Notes under the pieces: generated by a model
What the model saw: the letters and a program-made list of their open reading frames with translations, nothing else
Databases searched by the model: none
What the model was told of the DNA's origin: nothing
Shown here: piece after piece, positions 7,834 through 16,220 of the stretch
Layout of the letters: the number at the start of each line of letters is the position of its first letter
Position numbering within the stretch: the first letter of the stretch is position 1
Made by a program: the position numbers and the translations under genes
Assembly: GCF_018612875.1 (NCBI RefSeq)
Contig: NZ_JAGGRI010000001.1
Location: forward strand, 1 to 64,000
Direction: 5' to 3'
DNA from: Lysobacter sp. ISL-50
Lineage (GTDB): Bacteria > Pseudomonadota > Gammaproteobacteria > Xanthomonadales > Xanthomonadaceae
DNA length: 64,000 nucleotides

Positions 7834-9612
7834 ATGCATTGCATGTCCGCCGATCCTTCCCGTCTTGCCCCCGAACATCCCGCCGACAGCGCCGCCCCGG
7901 CCGCGGTCAAACAGGATTTCGTCCGTCAGATCGTTCGCGACGACCTGGCCAGCGGCAAGCACCAAGGCGTGCGGACGCGCTTTCCGCCCGAACCCAACGG
8001 CTACCTGCATATCGGCCACGCCAAGGCGATCTGCCTGGATTTCGGCGTCGCGAACGAATTCGGCGGCCGCTGCAACCTGCGCTTCGACGACACCAATCCG
8101 GCCAAGGAAGACCCCGAATACGTCGAGGCGATCCAGGACGACGTGCGCTGGCTCGGCTTTCAGTGGGCCGAGCTGCGCCACGCCTCGGATTATTTCGAAC
8201 TGTTCTATCTGGCCGGCGAAAAGCTGATCCGCCAGGGCGACGCCTTCGTCTGCGATCTCAGCGCCGAGGAAGTGCGCGCCTACCGCGGCTCGCTCAACGA
8301 GCCGGGCCGCAATTCGCCGTACCGCGACCGCGGCGTCGAGGAAAACCTCGACCTGTACCGGCGCATGCGCGCGGGCGAGTTCGCCGACGGCGCGCGCACC
8401 CTGCGCGCGAAGATCGACATGGCCTCGGGCAACATCAACCTGCGCGACCCGGCGCTGTACCGGATCAAGAAGGTCACCCACCAGAACACCGGCGACGCCT
8501 GGCCGATCTATCCGATGTACGACTTCGCCCATTCGCTCAGCGATTCGTGCGAAGGCATCACCCATTCGCTGTGCACGCTGGAGTTCGAAGACCACCGCCC
8601 GCTGTACGACTGGTGCGTGAGCAAGGTCGATCTGCCGAATTCGCCCGAGCTGCTGGCGCCGCTGCTGGCCAAGGGCCTCCCGAACGAGGCGGCGATCCCG
8701 CGCCAGATCGAGTTCTCGCGCGCCAACCTCAACTACACCGTGATGAGCAAGCGCAAGCTCATGGTGCTGGTGCAGGACAAGCTGGTCGATGGCTGGAACG
8801 ATCCGCGCATGCCGACCCTGCAGGGCATTCGCCGCCGCGGCTACACCGCCGCCTCGATCCGCCTGTGGGCCGAGCGCCTGGGCGTGAGCAAGCAGAATTC
8901 GGTGATCGACTACTCGGTGCTGGAAGGCTGCCTGCGCGAAGACCTCGACGCGGCCGCGGCGCGGCGCATGGCGGTGATCGATCCGCTCAAGCTGGTCATC
9001 GCCAATCTGGACGATTCGCACGAAGAATCGCTGCACTTCTCCAATCATCCCAAGGACGAGAGCTTCGGCTCGCGTCAGGTGCCGTTCTCGAACCAGCTGT
9101 GGATCGAGCGCGAGGATTTCGAGGAAGTGCCGCCGAAGGGCTTCAAGCGCCTGATCCCGGGCGGCGAAGTGCGCCTGCGCGGCGCCGGCATCCTGCGCTG
9201 CGATGAAGTGATCAAGAACGAAGCCGGCGACATCGTCGAGCTGCGCGGCACGCTCGATCCCGAATCGCGTCCCGGCATGGCCGGCGCCGATCGCAAGATC
9301 AAGGGCACCATCCACTGGGTCAGCGCGCGCCACGCGGTCGCGGCCGAAGTGCGCCTGTACGACCGCCTGTTCGACGTGGCCGCGCCCGACGACGACAGCG
9401 ACGGCAAGACCTACAAGGATCACCTGAATCCGAACTCGCGCCGCACCGTCACCGGTTATGTCGAACCGGCCGCGGCGCAGGCCGCGCCGGAGCAGGCGTT
9501 CCAGTTCGAGCGCGTGGGCTACTTCGTCGCCGATCGCTACGACCATCGTCCGCAGCAGCCGGTGTTCAACCGCAGCGTGACGCTGCGCGATACCTGGGCG
9601 GGCAAGGAATGA
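7834..9612 (+). CDS. glnS: Glutaminyl-tRNA synthetase
   Basis: A 592-residue class Ic aminoacyl-tRNA synthetase that charges tRNA-Gln. It has PPEPNGYLHIGHAKA (HIGH at 59-62), the GlnRS signature RFDDTNPAKEDPEYVEAIQDDVRWLGF, and VMSKRK as the KMSKS-type loop. The C-terminal half is the two-barrel anticodon-binding region. No YqeY-like extension is present. A second in-frame ATG at 7843 would give 589 residues. Neither has a strong ribosome site, so the start is uncertain by three codons. Its stop overlaps the next gene by four bases. Confidence 0.96.
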   Translation: MHCMSADPSRLAPEHPADSAAPAAVKQDFVRQIVRDDLASGKHQGVRTRFPPEPNGYLHIGHAKAICLDFGVANEFGGRCNLRFDDTNPAKEDPEYVEAIQDDVRWLGFQWAELRHASDYFELFYLAGEKLIRQGDAFVCDLSAEEVRAYRGSLNEPGRNSPYRDRGVEENLDLYRRMRAGEFADGARTLRAKIDMASGNINLRDPALYRIKKVTHQNTGDAWPIYPMYDFAHSLSDSCEGITHSLCTLEFEDHRPLYDWCVSKVDLPNSPELLAPLLAKGLPNEAAIPRQIEFSRANLNYTVMSKRKLMVLVQDKLVDGWNDPRMPTLQGIRRRGYTAASIRLWAERLGVSKQNSVIDYSVLEGCLREDLDAAAARRMAVIDPLKLVIANLDDSHEESLHFSNHPKDESFGSRQVPFSNQLWIEREDFEEVPPKGFKRLIPGGEVRLRGAGILRCDEVIKNEAGDIVELRGTLDPESRPGMAGADRKIKGTIHWVSARHAVAAEVRLYDRLFDVAAPDDDSDGKTYKDHLNPNSRRTVTGYVEPAAAQAAPEQAFQFERVGYFVADRYDHRPQQPVFNRSVTLRDTWAGKE

Positions 9613-10184
9613 GTCCGAAGATCCCCTACCTGCTGACCGGCTCGGTGCAGTTGGCGCTGCCGGACTGGATCGATGAAGCGGTCGATCGCCAGCGCGCTTA
9701 CCTCAGCGATGAGGACAAGGTCGCATTGGCGGTCGAATTGTCCCGGCGCAACATCGAGCTGGGCACCGGCGGCCCGTTCGGCGCGGCGGTGTTCGATGGC
9801 AACGGCCTGGTGGTCGGCGTCGGCGTCAATCGCGTGGTGCCGCAGAACTGCTCGGTCGCCCACGCCGAGATGATGGCCTTCATGTGCGCGCAAGCGGCGC
9901 TGAGCGCGTTCCGGCTCAACGACATCGGGCCGATGACCCTGGCCACCTCGGCGCAGCCGTGCTGCATGTGCTATGGCGCCAGCTTCTGGGCCGGCATCGA
10001 CCAGCTGCTGATCGGCGCGCGCTCGGAAGACGTGATGCGCCTGACAGAATTCGACGAAGGCCCGCTGCCGGCGGACTGGATCGGCGAACTGGAACGCCGC
10101 GGCATCGCCGTGCGCCGCGACCTGCATCGCGAAGCCGCCTGCGACGTGCTGCGCCGTTACGGCGAGAGCGGCGTTTCGTACTGA
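9609..10184 (+). CDS. Zinc nucleoside/nucleobase deaminase
   Basis: A 191-residue CMP/dCMP-deaminase-fold protein. Zinc and proton-shuttle motifs are HAE (85-87) and PCCMC (117-121). The GGPFGAAVFDGNG and PCCMCYGA context resembles guanine deaminases and TadA-like proteins. The extra N- and C-terminal parts are unlike true tRNA adenosine deaminase. The ATGA overlap with glnS indicates translational coupling. The substrate is not determinable. Confidence 0.85.
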   Translation: MSPKIPYLLTGSVQLALPDWIDEAVDRQRAYLSDEDKVALAVELSRRNIELGTGGPFGAAVFDGNGLVVGVGVNRVVPQNCSVAHAEMMAFMCAQAALSAFRLNDIGPMTLATSAQPCCMCYGASFWAGIDQLLIGARSEDVMRLTEFDEGPLPADWIGELERRGIAVRRDLHREAACDVLRRYGESGVSY

Positions 10185-10193
10185 TCCGACGTT

Positions 10194-10298
10194 CCAAGGG
10201 CTAGCCGCGGCGCGAGCCGCGACGACGCTCCTGCCATCCACCGCGTCGGTTTACGAATCGAATCGACGCGGTCGCGGTTCGCGCCGCTCCTACCCTTT
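10194..10298. repeat. Second REP-like family, inverted pair
   Basis: The left element GCCGCGGCGCGAGCCGCGAC (10204-10223 region) and the right element GTCGCGGTTCGCGCCGCTCC (10271-10290) form an inverted pair between the deaminase and rlmM. Each has its own GCGGCGCGA/CCGCG dyad. This family differs in sequence from the GTGGGAGGGGCTTC family. Confidence 0.65.
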
Positions 10299-10318
10299 GC
10301 TTCAGCGAGTGTCCCACG

Positions 10319-11389
10319 ATGACCGACTCCGCCCTGTTGTGTTGGTGCCGCGCCGGCTTCGAACCCGAACTCGCCGCCGAATTGAGCGAACGCGCCGCGC
10401 TCGCCGGCCACCCCGGTTATGCGCGCACCCAGCGCAACAGCGGCTACGTCGAATTCATCGTCGAGGACGCCGCCGCGCTGTCGCGCGCGCTGCCGTGGTC
10501 GAAGCTGATCTTCGCCCGGCAGAAGCTGGTGCGTCTGGCCGATCTGCCCGGCTTGAATCCGACCGACCGCATCACCCCGATGCTGGCCGCGCTCGATGCG
10601 CTGGGCGGCGCGGGCCTGAACGTGTCGATGTTCGGCGAACTGTGGGTCGAGCATCCCGACTCCGACGACGGCAAGCCGCTGGCCGGCCTGGCGCGCAGCT
10701 TCGGCAACGCGCTGCGCCCGGCGCTGCGCAAGGCCGGCTGGCTGAGCAAGACCGACGATCCGCGCCGGCCGCGCCTGCACGTGGCGTTCCTGGCCGGCGA
10801 TCACGCCGTGCTGGCGATGTCCGAGCCGCACGACAGCGCGCCGTGGCCGTTGGGCATCGCGCGCCTGCGCATGCATCCCGACGCGCCCAGCCGCTCCGCG
10901 CTCAAGCTCGAAGAAGCGCTGCTGACCCTGCTCGACGACGAAGAACGCGAACGCCGCGTGCGCGACAACATGCAGGCCGCCGACCTGGGCGCCGCGCCCG
11001 GCGGCTGGACCTGGGTGCTGATGCGCAACGGCATGAAAGTCACCTCGGTCGATAACGGCCCCTTGAAGCAGGCGTTGCTCGACAGCGGCCGCGTCGATCA
11101 TCTGCGCGCCGACGGTTTCACCTGGCAGCCCAAGCGCACCCTGGACTGGATGGTCTGCGACATGGTCGAGTCGCCCGCGCGCGTGGCCGAGCGCATGGCC
11201 ACCTGGTTCCGCGAGAACTGGTGCCGGCAGGCGATCTTCAATCTCAAGCTGCCGATGAAGAAGCGCTGGGAAGAGACGCGCATCTGCCTGGAGGCGTTCG
11301 AGCATCAGGCGCATCGGCCGATGATCGTGCGCGCGCGCCAGCTGTATCACGATCGCGAAGAGATCACGGTGTTCGCTACGCCGAAGTAA
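10319..11389 (+). CDS. rlmM: 23S rRNA C2498 2'-O-methyltransferase RlmM
   Basis: A 356-residue S-adenosylmethionine-dependent enzyme that methylates the ribose of C2498 in 23S rRNA. An N-terminal THUMP-like region is followed by a Rossmann methyltransferase domain with SAM motif ADLGAAPGGWTW (about 221-232), VTSVDNG and DWMVCDMVE. Catalytic Lys occurs in FNLKLPMKKRWEE. Length and motifs match the YgdE/RlmM family throughout. Confidence 0.95.
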   Translation: MTDSALLCWCRAGFEPELAAELSERAALAGHPGYARTQRNSGYVEFIVEDAAALSRALPWSKLIFARQKLVRLADLPGLNPTDRITPMLAALDALGGAGLNVSMFGELWVEHPDSDDGKPLAGLARSFGNALRPALRKAGWLSKTDDPRRPRLHVAFLAGDHAVLAMSEPHDSAPWPLGIARLRMHPDAPSRSALKLEEALLTLLDDEERERRVRDNMQAADLGAAPGGWTWVLMRNGMKVTSVDNGPLKQALLDSGRVDHLRADGFTWQPKRTLDWMVCDMVESPARVAERMATWFRENWCRQAIFNLKLPMKKRWEETRICLEAFEHQAHRPMIVRARQLYHDREEITVFATPK

Positions 11390-11625
11390 GCGGCGCGTTC
11401 GTCCGCGATGGCTTCGGTTCATCGCGGTGATGCCCTGGTGATGCGCGCATTTCGCACGCGTGATTCACCGGCGCTTTCATTCCGTGGGGCGCGATAGCGC
11501 GGCATCGTCGCAGTTCGCAATTCATCTTCGCCGCGCCGCGCCGTTCAGCGCCGGTTTCGAAGATTGACGCCCGATTGATCCGCGGCGGACTAGCGTCGGA
11601 CCTCTCCCAAGCGCGAGGCTCCGCC

Positions 11626-12318
11626 ATGAAGCAGCACGCGAACTCACGACAGTCCCTGCTCGCCTTGACCCTGCTGGCCGCGTTGGCAAGCGCCGGCGCC
11701 GCATCGGCGCAGGTTCCGGCCAAGGTCGAATCGAAGCATGAAGCGATCGAGAAAGCCGATGCCGCCGCGGCGCAGGCGCAAGCCGCGCGAAAGGACGCGG
11801 CAAGCGCGCAAACCGCCGCGCGCGCGGCGGCCGACACCCGCGACCAGGGCGCGATCAGCGCACGCGGCGCGGTAGCGGCGCAAATCACCGCCGAGCAGGC
11901 CAAGAGTTCGGCCATCGACGCGCAAACCGCCGCGCGCCAGGCCGTGCGCGCGTCGGAAGCCGCGCGTTCGGCGCAAGCCGCCGCGGTCTCGGGCAGCAAC
12001 CCGACCGGCGCCGCGATTCAAGCCCGGGCGGCCATGAGCGAAGCGCGCACCGCGACCGCCATCGCCACCGATGCCACCGGCGTGGCGCAGGCCGCGGCCG
12101 CGGCGACCGCGGAAGCCAATCAGCTGCCGGCGACGGTGGTCGCTGCGCCATCCGACGGGCGCAATGTCGATTTCGTCGCGCTCGATGTCGATGGCGACGG
12201 AACCTTGACGCGCAGCGAGGCGCGGGCGTTCACGCCGCTCAGCGCTAATTTCATCGCCGTGGATGTCAATGCCGATGGGGTGTTGAGTGTCGGCGAGATT
12301 TCGGGGTGGAGGCGGTAA
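11626..12318 (+). CDS. Exported Ala-rich coiled-coil EF-hand protein
   Basis: A 230-residue protein with a signal peptide (LLALTLLAALASAGAASAQ), a long Ala/Gln/Lys-rich helical stretch (about 35-165) with coiled-coil character, and two C-terminal EF-hand loops, DVDGDGTLTRSE and DVNADGVLSVGE, that should bind Ca2+. The start at 11626 begins the signal peptide directly. No named family is recognised. A periplasmic calcium-binding role is inferred. Confidence 0.75.
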   Translation: MKQHANSRQSLLALTLLAALASAGAASAQVPAKVESKHEAIEKADAAAAQAQAARKDAASAQTAARAAADTRDQGAISARGAVAAQITAEQAKSSAIDAQTAARQAVRASEAARSAQAAAVSGSNPTGAAIQARAAMSEARTATAIATDATGVAQAAAAATAEANQLPATVVAAPSDGRNVDFVALDVDGDGTLTRSEARAFTPLSANFIAVDVNADGVLSVGEISGWRR

Positions 12319-12328
12319 GAATCGGGGC

Positions 12329-12368
12329 GGAGGCCGCCGTTCCTGCCGGAAGGCGGTCTCTCCTTCAA
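12329..12368 (+). terminator. Possible terminator after the EF-hand gene
   Basis: The imperfect stem GCCGCCGTTCC / GGAAGGCGGTC around a short loop is followed by a pyrimidine-rich TCTCTCCTTC run, starting about 11 bases after the stop. Confidence 0.45.
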
Positions 12369-12436
12369 TTCATAGAAACCAAATAGGCCCGCCATAGAAG
12401 CCGAATACTTCCAGTCTTTGGCAGCATCCCCAAAAC

Positions 12437-12653
12437 CGTCATTCCCGCGAAGGCGGGCTCCGCTTTACTTCGGCGTAGCCGAACATCCAGAGACTTCAGC
12501 GCCATCTTTCCAGATCGCCATCCCTGCGCCAGCAGGAGTCCAGGACCTTTAGCGCCATCCCTCCACGCCGTCATTCCCGCGAACGCGGGAATCCAGTGAC
12601 TTCAAACGTTCACGCACGAAAGGCCCTGGATTCCCGCGTTCGCGGGAATGACG
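12437..12653. repeat. GTCATTCCCGCGAA repeat cluster
   Basis: Copies begin at 12437 and 12568, and an inverted copy lies at 12626-12653. The arms 12571-12596 and 12626-12651 are perfect 26-bp complements. Each copy carries an internal TTCCCGCG...CGCGGGAA dyad. The region lies between convergent genes and has nothing else recognisable. A remnant (GTCATTCCCGCGA) also occurs near 47553. Confidence 0.8.
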
Positions 12654-12755
12654 AGCAAAAGGTTTCGCGAGGAATGGAATGGAGACCAAACGCGTGCATA
12701 AGTCTGCCATCCCTTGTCGATTCCACATCGCAAACCGCGAACCAAACCGCATCAC

Positions 12756-14669
12756 TCAGAACGCAGCCCCCACCGCAACACTGGCGAAATCATGATCCGC
12801 CAGCGGATCGTAACGCGCGCTGCCGGCATAGTCGGTATAGCTGACACTGGCGAAATAGTTCTTGCCGTACTTCGCCAGCAACCCCAGCGTCAGCTGCCGG
12901 CGATCCTCGACCAGCTGATTGTCGATCGCATAACCGCGCACATCGTGGCCGAAACTCAGACTGGGCGACAGCGTCCAGGCACCGCCCGGCGCATAGTCCA
13001 GTTGCGCGCGCAACCGATAGCCCCAGGCATTGCGCGTGTAGAACCCTTCATCGATACAGCCGCGCGGATTCTGCACCGGCGGACACACGCCGCCGTAGCC
13101 TTCCGGCGAGAATCCCCAATGGAAGCCGCGCCCATAACGCGCCTGGCTCAGCGGGGCCAAATCGGCATGACTGTAGGCGACTTCGCCCGACACCGACGCC
13201 TGCTGCGCGCCCAGCACGCCAGTGAAGCTGCGCTGGAAATTCAGCAGCAACTGGCTCTTGCCGACGCGGTCGTAGCCGCGCAACAACCCGCTCGGCGGCA
13301 GCACCGCGTTGCGCTGGCCGATCGGCCCGCCGTTGCTGGTCAGCGCGCGGAACATGTCCGCGGTATTGAGCTGCACCGGCTGATCCTGCGTATGCGACAG
13401 CTCGGCGCCGAGCTTCCAGCCTTTGACGCGGGCATCGAAACTCAAGCCGAAGATGCGGATGTCGTCGGGGTATTCCCACGACACGCGGATTGTCGAAAGC
13501 CGCGCGGACAGTTGCGCGTAACTCGTCGGAACGCCGGCCGCGATCAGCCGCGGCGCCAGGGTCGGATCGGTGAGCGCGGGGTCCATCGTGATCGCGTCCA
13601 GATACGGCGCGCGCGAATTGATCCGCAGGTAGTACGCACCCCAGCCCAATCCGCGCGGCTCGTCGCGATAACGCAGCGCCAGACCCCACTGCCCCGAATC
13701 GCTGCCGTAGCGGTCGCGATCGCGCGGCAGGACAGCGCCCATCGATTGCATGAAGCCGTCACTGAGCCACGGCCCCGCGTCAGGCGATGCGCTGTTGATC
13801 GGGTAGTAGGCATTGGTCTGGATGCCGGCGCAGCCGCGATCGAAGCCCAGATCGCTGCCGGAGAAGAACGTGCCGCACGGATCGTATTCCGACGCGCGCC
13901 AGTTCCATTGCCAGAACCCTTCCAGGCTCAGCTTGGAATCCAGCGTCCACTTCGCCCACAGCATCTCGACCGGGATCTGCGCTTCGCTGGCCGCATCGGT
14001 GCCGGGCCGGCGCAACGTCGTGTAATCGATCGGATTGACCTGATTGACGCCCTGCAGGAACAAACCGTTGCCCCACTTCACGCTTTGCTTGCCCACGCGC
14101 AGATCCAGCGCGCTGTCCTCATCGAGTTTCAGGTGCCCGTAGACATAGGCGTTGAGCCACAGGAATCCGGAGAATTTGTTCGATCGCGAGAAGCCGGCAT
14201 CGCTGAGCGGCGCGCGCGCATCGAACCCGCTCGGCACATTGCCCTGGGCGACCTCGCGATTGTCCAGCGTGGCGTCGTACCAGGTGCGCGCGCTCAGGTT
14301 CACACCGACATCGCGATATTTCAGATCCACCGATTGCACGATCTTGAACAACGTCGAAAACGTATCGCCGCGATCGAAGTTCAGATTGCCGTCGTCGGCG
14401 GTATCGGCGCCGTTGCCGCCCTTGGCGCGGCCGTCGGAGGCAAAGCCCTTGCCGAGCAGATGCGATTTGGCTTTGTCGGTGCGCACCGAAGTGCCGGCGA
14501 CGACACGGGTGTTCCATTGGCCCTGAATGCGGCCGTCGGCGAGTTCGAATTCGGCCGCGCGAACGGCCGGCGACGACAGGATCAAAGCGAGCGCGGCCGG
14601 TACAGCGGCGATGGCCGGCACCTGCGCGCGCATGGCGGCAAGCGCGCCTGAAAAAGGAGAAGAGAACAA
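12756..14669 (-). CDS. DUF1302-family outer-membrane beta-barrel
   Basis: A 637-residue exported protein. A signal peptide (about 1-38) is followed by FELADGRIQGQWNTRVVAG, the opening typical of DUF1302 proteins. Many aromatic-alternating strands and a terminal Phe (VGAAF) mark an outer-membrane barrel. Family members often sit beside DUF1329 and RND genes and are tied to uptake or efflux of hydrophobic compounds; here those partners are absent. It is divergent from an MHS transporter across about 160 bases, which suggests shared regulation. Confidence 0.8.
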   Translation of the reverse strand: MFSSPFSGALAAMRAQVPAIAAVPAALALILSSPAVRAAEFELADGRIQGQWNTRVVAGTSVRTDKAKSHLLGKGFASDGRAKGGNGADTADDGNLNFDRGDTFSTLFKIVQSVDLKYRDVGVNLSARTWYDATLDNREVAQGNVPSGFDARAPLSDAGFSRSNKFSGFLWLNAYVYGHLKLDEDSALDLRVGKQSVKWGNGLFLQGVNQVNPIDYTTLRRPGTDAASEAQIPVEMLWAKWTLDSKLSLEGFWQWNWRASEYDPCGTFFSGSDLGFDRGCAGIQTNAYYPINSASPDAGPWLSDGFMQSMGAVLPRDRDRYGSDSGQWGLALRYRDEPRGLGWGAYYLRINSRAPYLDAITMDPALTDPTLAPRLIAAGVPTSYAQLSARLSTIRVSWEYPDDIRIFGLSFDARVKGWKLGAELSHTQDQPVQLNTADMFRALTSNGGPIGQRNAVLPPSGLLRGYDRVGKSQLLLNFQRSFTGVLGAQQASVSGEVAYSHADLAPLSQARYGRGFHWGFSPEGYGGVCPPVQNPRGCIDEGFYTRNAWGYRLRAQLDYAPGGAWTLSPSLSFGHDVRGYAIDNQLVEDRRQLTLGLLAKYGKNYFASVSYTDYAGSARYDPLADHDFASVAVGAAF

Positions 14670-14830
14670 AATACAGCTCTGCGGGGGAACGGAGACTCTG
14701 TGTTTCTAGCATCGGCCGCGCGGGCGCCGCACTACTACTTTAGGCCGGATCGCACATCCTGTGACTTGCGTCGGCCCAGCGTTGCGGCATAGTGCCTTGC
14801 CTCCCCCGTCCGCCCGACACGCCGCACGCC

Positions 14831-16135
14831 ATGACCGCCACAACGATCGTTCCCGACGCCGCCCGCCCGCTGAACCGCAACGACCTCCGCACGTTGCTGC
14901 TGTCCGCGCTCGGCGGCGCGTTGGAGTTCTACGACTTCGTCATCTTCGTGTTCCTGACCGAAACTTTGCGGCAGCTGTTCTTTCCGCCGGACATGCCGAC
15001 CTGGCTGGGCACCTTGCAGGTCTACGGCATCTTCGCCGCCGGTTATCTGGTGCGGCCGATCGGCGGCATCATCATGGCCCACTTCGGCGATCGCTCCGGA
15101 CGCAAGCGCATGTTCACGCTCAGCGTGTTCCTGATGGCGCTGCCGACACTGTTCATCGGCCTGTTGCCGGTGTACGCGCAGATCGGCATCGCCGCGCCGC
15201 TGTTGCTGCTGGCGCTGCGGATCGTGCAGGGCATCGCGATCGGCGGCGAAGTGCCGGGCGCGTGGACCTTCGTCGCCGAGCACGCGCCGCGCGGCCGCGT
15301 CGGTTTCGCCTGCGCGACGCTGTCGGCGGGACTCACCGCCGGCATCCTGATCGGTTCGCTGATCTCCACCGCGATCAACACCTGGTTCACTCCGGCCGAA
15401 GTCCTGGGCGGCGCGTGGCGCGCGCCGTTCGTGATCGGCGGCGTGTTCGGTTTCCTGGCGGTGTATCTGCGCCGCTGGCTCAGCGAGACGCCGGTGTTCG
15501 CGGCGATGCGCGCCAGCCGTCAATTAGTGCAGGAACTCCCGCTCAAGCAGGTGCTGCGCAATCACCTGGACGGCGTGGCGCTGTCGATGCTGGTGACATG
15601 GCTGCTGACCGCGGCGATCGTGGTGATCATCCTCATGACGCCGACCATCGTGCAGCAGAAGTTCGGCATTGAACCTGCGCGCGCGTTTCTCGGCAATTCC
15701 CTGGCGGCGTTCTTCCTGACCCTGAGCGCGGTCGGCGGCGGCCTGCTGGTGGACAAGCTCGGCCGCGGCAAGGCGCTGCTGATCGGCTCGCTGGGCGTGT
15801 TGGCCAGCAGTTTCGCGCTGTACTACGACCTCAATCACGGCGCGCACAACTTCCTGCCGCTGTACGCGCTGGCGGGCGTGTTCGTCGGCGTGGTCGGGGT
15901 GATCCCGGCGGTGATGGTGGCGTCGTTCCCGGCGCCGGTGCGGTTCTCGGGCTTGTCGTTCTCGTACAACGTCGCCTACGCCGTGTTCGGCGCGCTGACG
16001 CCGCCGCTGATCGGCTACATGGCCTCGCACCTGGGCGGCATGGCGCCGGCGTACTACGTGATGGGCGTGGCGGTGGTCGGGGTGCTGGTGTCGGTGTATC
16101 TGCTCAGGACGCGGCAGCGCTTTCACGAGGACTGA
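14831..16135 (+). CDS. MHS-family MFS transporter (ProP-like)
   Basis: A 434-residue major facilitator with 12 predicted membrane segments. Family motifs include LGGALEFYDFVIFVFL in helix 1, the loop 2-3 signature FGDRSGRKRMF, and RIVQGIAIGGEVPGAWTF in helix 4. This is the metabolite:H+ symporter pattern of ProP, ShiA and KgtP. The start at 14831 is the first Met before the cytoplasmic N terminus. The substrate, an organic acid or osmolyte by family, is not determinable. Confidence 0.88.
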   Translation: MTATTIVPDAARPLNRNDLRTLLLSALGGALEFYDFVIFVFLTETLRQLFFPPDMPTWLGTLQVYGIFAAGYLVRPIGGIIMAHFGDRSGRKRMFTLSVFLMALPTLFIGLLPVYAQIGIAAPLLLLALRIVQGIAIGGEVPGAWTFVAEHAPRGRVGFACATLSAGLTAGILIGSLISTAINTWFTPAEVLGGAWRAPFVIGGVFGFLAVYLRRWLSETPVFAAMRASRQLVQELPLKQVLRNHLDGVALSMLVTWLLTAAIVVIILMTPTIVQQKFGIEPARAFLGNSLAAFFLTLSAVGGGLLVDKLGRGKALLIGSLGVLASSFALYYDLNHGAHNFLPLYALAGVFVGVVGVIPAVMVASFPAPVRFSGLSFSYNVAYAVFGALTPPLIGYMASHLGGMAPAYYVMGVAVVGVLVSVYLLRTRQRFHED

Positions 16136-16139
16136 TTGA

Positions 16140-16217
16140 GAGGAGTGAGTTCAGAGGAATGAGAAATGAGTGCGAAGCCGCCAGCGGCCTTTACTCACTC
16201 CTCTGAACTCACTCCTC
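16140..16217. terminator. Bidirectional terminator with 19-bp perfect arms
   Basis: GAGGAGTGAGTTCAGAGGA at 16140-16158 is perfectly complementary to 16199-16217, with an inner TGAGT/ACTCA pair. It starts 5 bases after the MFS stop and ends 4 bases before the stop of the convergent monooxygenase gene. A hairpin here would serve both transcripts. It lacks a long T-run. Confidence 0.6.
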
Positions 16218-16220
16218 AGC

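Noticed and set aside
7624-9546. Long minus-strand frame opposite glnS
   Set aside because: It is wholly antisense to a well-conserved synthetase and its composition is that of a frame shadow.
12714-14651. Long open frame antisense to the DUF1302 gene
   Set aside because: It is Arg/Gln/Ala-rich with no family resemblance, and the opposite strand encodes a clear signal peptide and beta-barrel. High-GC DNA creates such shadows.
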